This document shows positions 41,725 to 47,404 of a stretch of 47,404 nucleotides of DNA, in pieces. Origin of the DNA: Chitinophagaceae bacterium (GTDB taxonomy: Bacteria; Bacteroidota; Bacteroidia; Chitinophagales; Chitinophagaceae). The position numbers were made by a program, and so were the translations under genes. The stretch is from NCBI GenBank assembly GCA_947372235.1, contig CANBSW010000012.1, positions 1-47,404 on the forward strand. The letters run 5' to 3'. Position 1 is the stretch's first letter; each line of letters begins with the position of its first letter. Under the pieces are notes generated by a model that saw nothing but the letters and a program-made list of their open reading frames with translations, did not search any database and was not told the DNA's origin.

Positions 41725-41812
41725 GAAACAAATAGTTACATAGGTTAAGAAAAAGGTCACATAGTAGTAGTCCTATACGCACTCTGTTTAAACCTATGTA
41801 ACAATGTGTTTT
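41725..41812. repeat. Dispersed intergenic inverted repeat, copy 2, opposite orientation to copy 1
   Basis: Arms around GTTACATAGGTTAA (41735-41748) and TTTAAACCTATGTAAC (41787-41802) pair. The reverse complement of the whole element aligns over about 88 bp with copy 1 at 23236. Their interiors, CAGAGTGCGTATAGGACTAC and CAGAGGGCTTATAGGATTAC, differ at only three of these 20 positions. It lies between two convergent genes and may terminate both. Confidence 0.75.
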
Positions 41813-41843
41813 AAAAGGAGTTTAGTATTTATTAATATACCCT

Positions 41844-42773
41844 TTAACTAGTCATAACTTTCTCCAAAGCAGTCCTCACCAATTTCAAAAATGGGGGAAC
41901 AATCTGAAATGGATCTCCGGGTGATAAGGTTTCTATTGGCAAATAACCACAATAAGTAGAATCTTTTACAATACGGAATAATTTTTCCAGATCCATATTT
42001 TCCGTCTTTCCATTGTAATTCAGTTTTTCTTTCACCTGCCAGTTAACCGCATAGTTGGCCATTTTTTTAATCTCACTGTAAGGTTCATTGGTTACAAAAC
42101 TTCCTGTATCTAATATTAATCCAAACCAGTCGTTGTTTACTTTCTTAATTACATCTGTCATCTGATCAGCTGTCTTAATAAAATCATTATGGTTCTGAAC
42201 TGCAACGATTACACCCAGTTGTTTTCCATAGGCAACACAGGTTTTAATATCTTCAACAATCCATGCTTCCGTTTGCTCCCATGTATACCCTGCAGGAATT
42301 ACCTTGCCTGTAAATATCCTAATTACAGGAGCGCCAAGTTTTGCTGCTACTTCTATCCATTTTTTTACAAAAGCAATTTCAGCCACGCGTTTTGTTTTAT
42401 CAGGGTCTCCAAATTCATTACGAATACCGGTGCCACTAATTGCCAAACCCAGCTGGTGTGTTTTTTTCTTCAAATGATAAATGTATTCATCAGAAGGAAC
42501 TTCCGGATAACCGGGAAAATAATAACCTGTAAGATCAACCGCATCAAAATTTTCTCTCGCACAAAATTCTATCACTGCATCTAAATCAGTAGTGCCTTTG
42601 GTAAGTGGCGCATTAAAAGAATAGGCATTTAAACTTATTTTAAAACGATTCGGATCACTATTGCTAATCTGCTTTTTCACTCCATCGCCGGCCAAAGAAA
42701 ATTTACCCAACCCCATCGCCGATAAAGCCATCAAAGCTGACTGTAAAAATTTTCTTCTCTCAAACTTACTCAT
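41844..42773 (-). CDS. Tat-type sugar-phosphate isomerase/epimerase-like TIM-barrel protein, altered metal site
   Basis: A 309-residue xylose-isomerase-like (AP_endonuc_2) TIM barrel. The N-terminus (FERRKFLQSALMALSAMG) looks like a Tat signal, so it is likely periplasmic. At the four canonical metal-ligand positions I read Q193 (IVAVQNHNDF), D222 (GLILDTGSF), Q246 (AVNWQVKEK) and E281 (LPIETLSPG), instead of Glu, Asp, His and Glu. This Gln-for-ligand pattern seems to mark a subfamily rather than a random loss. It is the downstream partner of a Gfo/Idh oxidoreductase 72 bp upstream on the same strand, an arrangement that fits sugar oxidation followed by isomerisation or elimination. The reaction is unknown. 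Confidence 0.82.
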   Translation of the reverse strand: MSKFERRKFLQSALMALSAMGLGKFSLAGDGVKKQISNSDPNRFKISLNAYSFNAPLTKGTTDLDAVIEFCARENFDAVDLTGYYFPGYPEVPSDEYIYHLKKKTHQLGLAISGTGIRNEFGDPDKTKRVAEIAFVKKWIEVAAKLGAPVIRIFTGKVIPAGYTWEQTEAWIVEDIKTCVAYGKQLGVIVAVQNHNDFIKTADQMTDVIKKVNNDWFGLILDTGSFVTNEPYSEIKKMANYAVNWQVKEKLNYNGKTENMDLEKLFRIVKDSTYCGYLPIETLSPGDPFQIVPPFLKLVRTALEKVMTS

Positions 42774-42845
42774 AGATCAGTTTTAAATAAATCAATGTTA
42801 CAAGCAAAACCACCAAACCGTGCCTCCGTGCCTTTGTGCGCCAAT

Positions 42846-43847
42846 TCATTTCCCATACGCAAACCCCTCCATCACCCTCATCGAAGCAATCGCATCTTCC
42901 GCAGAACATGGATTCTCTCCTTTCCCTAAAAAATAGTTTACCACTTGTGTGATCATCGGTTGCTGAATATGTGTCGGTGGTTCAAATTCCAATACTTCTA
43001 CCGTATCTCCATTTTGAACCGTAACTGTAAATCCAAAAACCGGAAAAGAGATCTTGCCATTCGATCCAATGATCTCTACTTTATCTTCCTGCAATCCATC
43101 ACCAACTGTATAACACCATTGTCCTGTAAACAAAATGTTTTTTGGTAAGCGCATGATGCCAGTAACCACATCTTCTGCTTCATACAAGCCAGCCTGGTTG
43201 GCACTAAATCCATTATATGCAAGAGGGTTTCCAAAAAAATATAAAATGATATCCAGCTGATGTGGGGCAAGGTCATAAAACAAACCTGCACCTGCAATTG
43301 CAGGATCTACACGCCAGTTTTTTTCGGTATTGGCAATAAGTGATGATTGATCTTTCTGCAACATGCTTAGTCTTACGGTTCTCACATCACCAATACGATT
43401 GCTATCAATCATTTGTTTGATGGCTAAGAACATTGGTAAACCTCTTCTGTAATGCGCTATACTTAACTTGCTGTTAGTTTCATTGGCAATTTCCTGCATT
43501 CGCAAACAAGACGCTGTATCAATAGCCATTGGTTTTTCAACATACACAGGTTTGCCTGCCTGCATGGCCTGTATAGCATATGATTCATGCGAGCCCGGGG
43601 GTGTGGCTACATAAATGGCATTGATCTCAGGATCATCGATCAGCTGTGTTGCATCATCATACCATTTGGGAACCTGGTGGCGTTCTGCATAATCTTTTGC
43701 TTTGTCACCATCACGGCGCATCACAGCTACCAATGATGAATGGGGTACTTTATTAAAAGCAGGCCCGCTTTTCTTCTCAGTTACATTACCACATCCAATG
43801 ATTCCCCAGCGAAGAGTGTCAGGGGCTTGGTTACTTTCTTGTTCCAT
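42846..43847 (-). CDS. Cytoplasmic Gfo/Idh/MocA family oxidoreductase
   Basis: A 333-residue NAD(P)-dependent sugar dehydrogenase without a signal peptide. The Rossmann loop is WGIIGCGNVTEKKSGPAF, and the catalytic-lysine motif is YVEKPMAIDT (E104-K105-P106). The substrate-domain motif FYDLAPHQLDIILYFFG is of the type found in glucose-fructose oxidoreductase relatives. It probably oxidises a sugar or inositol, but the substrate cannot be read. It leads an operon with the TIM-barrel gene at 41844 and is divergent from another TIM-barrel gene at 44064. A good promoter pair lies just upstream at 43873-43903. Confidence 0.88.
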   Translation of the reverse strand: MEQESNQAPDTLRWGIIGCGNVTEKKSGPAFNKVPHSSLVAVMRRDGDKAKDYAERHQVPKWYDDATQLIDDPEINAIYVATPPGSHESYAIQAMQAGKPVYVEKPMAIDTASCLRMQEIANETNSKLSIAHYRRGLPMFLAIKQMIDSNRIGDVRTVRLSMLQKDQSSLIANTEKNWRVDPAIAGAGLFYDLAPHQLDIILYFFGNPLAYNGFSANQAGLYEAEDVVTGIMRLPKNILFTGQWCYTVGDGLQEDKVEIIGSNGKISFPVFGFTVTVQNGDTVEVLEFEPPTHIQQPMITQVVNYFLGKGENPCSAEDAIASMRVMEGFAYGK

Positions 43848-43872
43848 CGTGTTCTGTTGTTCAGGATTTTAA

Positions 43873-43903
43873 TAAAGTTATCCATTCCTTCCCACCATTC
43901 AAA
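43873..43903 (-). promoter_or_regulatory. Bacteroidota-type promoter for the Gfo/Idh operon
   Basis: On the minus strand TTTG (43903-43900), a 19-nt spacer and TAACTTTA (43880-43873) closely match the consensus TTTG-N19/20-TAnnTTTG, with one mismatch in the last base. It lies 26 bp upstream of the ATG, which implies a short leader. Confidence 0.55.
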
Positions 43904-44063
43904 TTTGGACACATATTTTAATCTACCCTTTGTGAATATACTACATCGTTTTCGTAAATATAGATGGCGGCACACAACACTTACTGCTGAAAAAAAAGTA
44001 AAATTCACAGTACTGTTTTATTGCCTGAAACAGTTTTATTTCTTCAACCCTAAAATCGATCGC

Positions 44064-44918
44064 ATGTCATCCCGCAGAAATTTTCTTCAAAAAACAGCAT
44101 TGGGTCTTGCCGGCTCTGTTGCTATTCCTTTACTGGGTAAGACCAGTGTTGGTAATACGATTACTGATAATAGTGTCTTAACTGTAGCCGCTCCATTGCC
44201 TTGTGGTATTGCCGGTTACACTTTTGCTAAATTTGATCTCGACAAATCCATTGCCATGATGAAAAGAGTAGGTATACTGAATCTTTCTTTGAAAGAAATT
44301 CATGTACCACTCAACAGCAGTCAGGAAACCATTAATGCTGCGTTGGCTAAATTCAAAGAAGCGGGTATCAATGTGTACACGGTTGGTGTGATCTATATGA
44401 AAACAAAAGAAGCGGTTGATCAGGCTTTTGCTTATGCTAAAAAAGTGGGTGTTACTATGATCGTTGGTGCTCCTTCTTATGATGTGCTGGATTATGCAGA
44501 AGAGAAAGTAAAAGAATACGATATGAAATTGGCCATACATAACCACGGACCTGAAGATGCATTGTATCCTGGGCCGAAGGATGTTTACGACAGGATAAAA
44601 AACAAAGATGCCCGTATGGGATTATGCATTGATATTGGCCACGCAACCCGCGCCGGTGTTGCCGTAGATAAAGCAGTGAAAGAATACAAGGACCGTTTAT
44701 TTGATCTTCACATCAAAGACGTAAGCGCTGCAGTAAAAGACGGCAAAGCCATTGAAATAGGAAGAGGTGTGATTGATTTTCCTGCATTAATAAAATCACT
44801 TCGTAAAACAAATTACAAAGGTGTTTGCAGTATCGAATTCGAAAAAGATATGGGCGATCCTTTGGCCGGTATTGCAGAATCAATCGGATTCTTTAAAGGT
44901 GCGATGGCAGGAAGTTAG
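44064..44918 (+). CDS. Tat-type sugar-phosphate isomerase/epimerase-like TIM-barrel protein
   Basis: A 284-residue AP_endonuc_2/xylose-isomerase-like TIM barrel. I start it at the ATG at 44064, where MSSRRNFLQKTALGLAGSVA forms a Tat signal. The longer in-frame reading back to 43740 crosses the neighbouring gene and its promoter. Likely metal or catalytic residues are H159 (LAIHNHGPED), D190 and H193 (LCIDIGHATRAG), H216 (LHIKDVS) and E258 (CSIEFEKD). It is probably periplasmic and acts on a sugar with or after an oxidoreductase; the divergent Gfo/Idh operon is the obvious partner. Catalytic details cannot be derived from sequence alone. Confidence 0.85.
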   Translation: MSSRRNFLQKTALGLAGSVAIPLLGKTSVGNTITDNSVLTVAAPLPCGIAGYTFAKFDLDKSIAMMKRVGILNLSLKEIHVPLNSSQETINAALAKFKEAGINVYTVGVIYMKTKEAVDQAFAYAKKVGVTMIVGAPSYDVLDYAEEKVKEYDMKLAIHNHGPEDALYPGPKDVYDRIKNKDARMGLCIDIGHATRAGVAVDKAVKEYKDRLFDLHIKDVSAAVKDGKAIEIGRGVIDFPALIKSLRKTNYKGVCSIEFEKDMGDPLAGIAESIGFFKGAMAGS

Positions 44919-44935
44919 TATTTGATGTTTTATTT

Positions 44936-44994
44936 GTGAATGGGCAATGGTGAATGGTCAAATATTTTTTGACCATTCACCATTGCCCATTCAC
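44936..44994. terminator. Perfect 27-bp-stem hairpin between convergent genes
   Basis: The left arm 44936-44962 (GTGAATGGGCAATGGTGAAT...) and right arm 44968-44994 are exact reverse complements around a 5-nt TATTT loop. The arms are built of GTGAATGG/GGCAATGG-like words. It sits in the 86-bp gap between two converging genes and should stop transcription from both sides. Confidence 0.85.
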
Positions 44995-45004
44995 TATTCA
45001 CAAA

Positions 45005-45988
45005 CTATCTTGTAATCCAGTTAAACTCATACTCCAACGGAGATTTGATACCGCTTCGCTCTGCCACTCTTCTAAATCTTTCCGGTAAGCCCATCAGGTA
45101 ATCACGGGCTTTTTCTGCGGCATCGTTTAACCCTCTGATATTGGCAATATCCCATTCAGCAACAAGGCTGTCTAATATATCTGTATAATCAATCGTAGTG
45201 TATACACCCAAACGTTGAGCAGCATCACTGAAATGAGTAAAAGACGCCCCAATTTTCTCCCCCTGCTGGCGAAGAAAATGCGCGGGCATCACAATTTTTT
45301 TGCGCATCATATCTTCAAAGGCCAACATCATTTCACTGGCATCTATTTCAAATATTTTGGAAATAAAACTTTTGTAGGCTTTGGCATGTCTTGCTTCATC
45401 CGATGCAATTACCCCACATATCTTTGATAGTTGCGTATTACCATATTGCTTAGCTAAAGTGGCTGTACGCCTGTGGGAAATATTGGTTGCCATTTCCTGA
45501 AAAGAAGTGTAAACGAAATTTCTATAGGGATCACGCGCTGCACCGATCTCCATTCCATCGGCAATCAGGTATTGTGTGCTTACTTCCATCTGGCGCATAT
45601 TTACCCGTCCGGAGAGATATACATATTTATTGAGCAGGTCTCCATGCCGGTTTTCTTCGGCAGTCCACATGCGGATCCATTTACTCCATCCTTCACGATT
45701 ATTCTTTCCATCAATTCCTTCAATATCCATTAACCATGTTTCATAAGTTGGCAATGCCTCTTCTGTAATAATATCACCAACTAATACGGCGAGATAATCA
45801 TACGGAAGTTCCTTACACTGAAGCTGTAATTCCTTTACTTCGGAAAGAAAGTTTTCATTGCTGCTGTCGGGTAATAGGTCAGATGGTTGCCAGTTAATAT
45901 CTATTTTCTTTAAAAAAGTATCTACAATTTCATCCATCTTCTGGGCCAAGAAATGCATTACTTCCAGTCGTGTGTGATTCAAATTCAT
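45005..45988 (-). CDS. Acyl-[acyl-carrier-protein] desaturase
   Basis: A 327-residue soluble di-iron desaturase that introduces a cis double bond into saturated acyl-ACP and so tunes membrane fluidity. All six iron ligands of the plant-type fold can be read: Glu in TEEALPTYETW, E and H in AEENRHGD, Glu in SFQEMATN, and E and H in SDEARHAKAY. The length fits the bacterial members. It is monocistronic. An inverted repeat (46009-46023) lies 20 bp upstream of the start, and a -7-like TAGATTTG lies at 46035-46042 on the minus strand. Its leader therefore may carry a repressor site. Confidence 0.93.
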   Translation of the reverse strand: MNLNHTRLEVMHFLAQKMDEIVDTFLKKIDINWQPSDLLPDSSNENFLSEVKELQLQCKELPYDYLAVLVGDIITEEALPTYETWLMDIEGIDGKNNREGWSKWIRMWTAEENRHGDLLNKYVYLSGRVNMRQMEVSTQYLIADGMEIGAARDPYRNFVYTSFQEMATNISHRRTATLAKQYGNTQLSKICGVIASDEARHAKAYKSFISKIFEIDASEMMLAFEDMMRKKIVMPAHFLRQQGEKIGASFTHFSDAAQRLGVYTTIDYTDILDSLVAEWDIANIRGLNDAAEKARDYLMGLPERFRRVAERSGIKSPLEYEFNWITR

Positions 45989-46369
45989 TCTTATTCTTAA
46001 AAAGTGATGCTTACAAAGTAAGCGGCTAAACGCGCAAATCTAATCTAAATACATGCATTCAGACGTTTTGTTGTTCTTTATTCTGTGTTTTGCTAACAAA
46101 CCTTTGTTAAACTGTATAAAACAGACTTGATTAAACTTAACACATACAGTTGTAAGACTAACAATTGCCTCTTGGCGCCTTTGCGAGCAATTTCCTAATG
46201 TGTGAATTATGCAATTGATACCTGTTGTTGTGTAATGCTTTCAGCAGATCATCCATATACTTTTGTTATTCATTCATGAGAAGGATTTCAATACAGCGGA
46301 TACCTGCAAAATAAAAGTGGGCAGCTTTTTGATAACGATGCATGATTATCACATTTAAATCTATAAATT
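45989..46369. other. 381-bp divergent intergenic region
   Basis: It carries the desaturase promoter region (see next entry). Around 46158-46195 there is a fragment of the 'CCTTTGCGAGCAA' repeat vocabulary with an imperfect AATTGC...GCAATT stem. A -7-like TACTTTTG lies at 46258-46265 on the plus strand, far upstream of the gene at 46370. I see no ORF. Confidence 0.5.
46009..46042 (-). promoter_or_regulatory. Desaturase control region: inverted repeat and -7 box
   Basis: GCTTAC-AAA-GTAAGC (46009-46023) is a perfect 6-bp-arm inverted repeat. TAGATTTG (minus strand, 46042-46035) matches TAnnTTTG just upstream of it. The repeat would lie around the transcription start, a typical place for a repressor of fatty-acid genes; the regulator is not identified. 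Confidence 0.4.
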
Positions 46370-46876
46370 ATGAAAATGAAATTTTTAATGGCTTTTTTGA
46401 TACTTAGCTTAATTGCTATCGATAAGCCTAAGGCACAATTCAGTTTAAGTTTTAACATCGGAACGCAACCTATTTGGGGGCCTGTAGGATATGATCATGT
46501 AGAAAACTATTACCTGCCGGATATTGAAGCCTATTACAATGTTCCTCAAAAGCGATATACGTATATGCAATATGGCAGATGGACAACCAGTTATTCATTA
46601 CCTCCACGCTATAGAAATTACAATTTATATACAGGGTATAAAGTAGTTGTGAACGAACCAAGACCTTATTTGCATGATAATGATTATAAGGCTAAGTATG
46701 CTTCTTTTAAAGGAAGGCACGATCAGCAACCTATCCGTGATAGCCGTGAACAAAAATATTTTGAGAATAAAAACCATCCTCAACACAATCAATGGAAAGA
46801 AAATGGTCATGATAACCGTGGCAGAAACGGTAAAGATGAAAATGGCAAAAAAGGACATGGTGATGGAAAGGATTAA
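46370..46876 (+). CDS. Small secreted protein of unknown function with Asn/His/Lys-rich tail
   Basis: A 168-residue protein with a signal peptide (MKMKFLMAFLILSLIAIDKPKAQ). The mature core (about 24-110) is rich in Tyr and aromatic residues: PIWGPVGYDHVENYYLPDIEAYY, NVPQKRYTYMQYGRW, LPPRYRNYNLYTGYKVVVNE. It resembles small exported proteins that I have seen in Bacteroidota and that lack a defined function. The C-terminal 55 residues are low-complexity and charged (HDNRGRNGKDENGKKGHGDGK), probably disordered. It has no operon partner; the desaturase diverges upstream and a cold-shock gene follows 260 bp downstream. Confidence 0.65.
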   Translation: MKMKFLMAFLILSLIAIDKPKAQFSLSFNIGTQPIWGPVGYDHVENYYLPDIEAYYNVPQKRYTYMQYGRWTTSYSLPPRYRNYNLYTGYKVVVNEPRPYLHDNDYKAKYASFKGRHDQQPIRDSREQKYFENKNHPQHNQWKENGHDNRGRNGKDENGKKGHGDGKD

Positions 46877-46893
46877 TTCCGGTATGATATAAA

Positions 46894-46942
46894 TACTGTC
46901 CCTTTTTTTGAAAAACTCAGAAAATTGGGGCAGTTTTCTTTT
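46894..46942 (+). terminator. Probable terminator after the small secreted protein gene
   Basis: TACTGTCCC (46894-46902) pairs, with one mismatch, with GGGGCAGT (46927-46934) and is followed by a T-rich run (TTTTCTTTTCC). The 24-nt loop is long, so strength is uncertain. Confidence 0.5.
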
Positions 46943-47136
46943 CCGGGAATGAAAAGACTATTATTTACAAACATTCAACAAGCCCGATTTTGGCAGAATT
47001 AAAGCCTGAAACAAGCTCTTTTTATCTGTTTATGGCTCTAAATTGTATAAAAGGGAGAAAATACACAAGTTCTGATACGGTGGAAAGTGGTAAAACGGAC
47101 AGAAAACACTATTTTTAAGAAATAAATTTAAATATT

Positions 47137-47343
47137 ATGGCAACAGGAGTTGTAAAATGGTTCAATGATGCAAAAGGTTTTGGGTTTATCACACCGGATG
47201 ATGGTGGTGAAGATCTATTCGCTCATTTTTCTGCTATTAACATGGGCGGATTCAAATCTTTAAAAGAAGGTCAAAAAGTATCATTTGATATAACAGATGG
47301 TAAAAAGGGCAAACAGGCTGCTAATATCCAGGCTGCAGAATAA
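47137..47343 (+). CDS. Cold-shock domain protein (CspA family), second copy
   Basis: A 68-residue cold-shock protein with canonical motifs: [20 protein letters not shown] (RNP1 KGFGFI) and LFAHFSAI (RNP2). It ends [14 protein letters not shown], typical for CspA. It likely acts as an RNA chaperone. It differs strongly from the copy at 21780 in sequence, so the two are old paralogues. A weak TGCACA/TGTGCA stem with a T loop follows at 47365-47381 and may be its terminator. Confidence 0.95.
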   Translation: MATGVVKWFNDAKGFGFITPDDGGEDLFAHFSAINMGGFKSLKEGQKVSFDITDGKKGKQAANIQAAE

Positions 47344-47404
47344 CCTTTTTTGATCGTCAGTTGCTGCACATTTTTTGTGCACCCTTACCTTAATCTCTGT
47401 GCTG

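Noticed and set aside
43740..44063. N-terminal extension of the TIM-barrel gene at 44064 by 108 residues
   Set aside because: It overlaps the start and promoter of the divergent oxidoreductase gene and would bury a clear Tat signal peptide inside the protein.
46258..46265. TACTTTTG as promoter of the gene at 46370
   Set aside because: It lies 104 bp upstream of the start and no TTTG stands 19-20 bp before it.

Overview
The window is a typical chromosomal stretch of a Bacteroidota bacterium, most likely of the family Chitinophagaceae. The family call is an inference; no rRNA or other taxonomic marker is present. The evidence is low GC, weak Shine-Dalgarno sites, sites of the Bacteroidota promoter type (TTTG and TAnnTTTG), a type IX secretion (T9SS) C-terminal domain, SprB/HYR/MBG surface modules, and many secreted enzymes of glycan metabolism. 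I see no tRNA, rRNA, CRISPR array, transposase or phage gene.

Layout. (1) 124-4548: a lipoprotein of unknown role, a secreted GH29 alpha-L-fucosidase, a D-2-hydroxyacid dehydrogenase and an orphan LuxR-type response regulator. (2) 5156-21583: a four-gene block of two giant surface proteins followed closely by a TPR sensor histidine kinase and a CheY-like receiver. The first giant is a sedolisin/subtilisin-like protease with MBG domains and 22 perfect NGYALV hexapeptides. The second is a 2883-residue lectin/HYR adhesin with a T9SS domain. (3) 21780-23189: a cold-shock protein and a zinc alcohol dehydrogenase. (4) 23656-31440: a glycan-related group of DUF6807 (PmoA-like) protein, Tat-type Gfo/Idh/MocA oxidoreductase, SGNH hydrolase and alginate-lyase-like lipoprotein, with a convergent YncE-like/phosphoesterase protein. 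(5) 31716-38808: a circularly permuted ATP-grasp/alpha-E fusion and two transglutaminase-fold proteins, a widespread but poorly understood peptide-ligase-type system. (6) 39052-44918: an M28 peptidase, a GH16 lipoprotein, and a Gfo/Idh plus two Tat-type TIM-barrel proteins. (7) 45005-47343: an acyl-ACP desaturase, a small secreted protein and a second cold-shock protein.

How the genes may work together. Regions 1, 4 and 6 look like accessory polysaccharide breakdown: fucosidase, beta-glucanase, uronate lyase, esterase-like hydrolase, and oxidoreductase/TIM-barrel pairs that recall 3-keto-glycoside chemistry. No SusC/SusD pair or transporter lies in the window. Palindromes that look like operators precede the fucosidase, the hydroxyacid dehydrogenase and the DUF6807 gene.

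The most unusual features are the hexapeptide blocks, which are invariant in protein but scrambled at synonymous positions; the protease active site, where Glu occupies the place of the usual His; and several families of intergenic inverted repeats, including two oppositely oriented copies of an element of about 88 bp. Every family assignment rests on reading motifs by eye; no database search was run.
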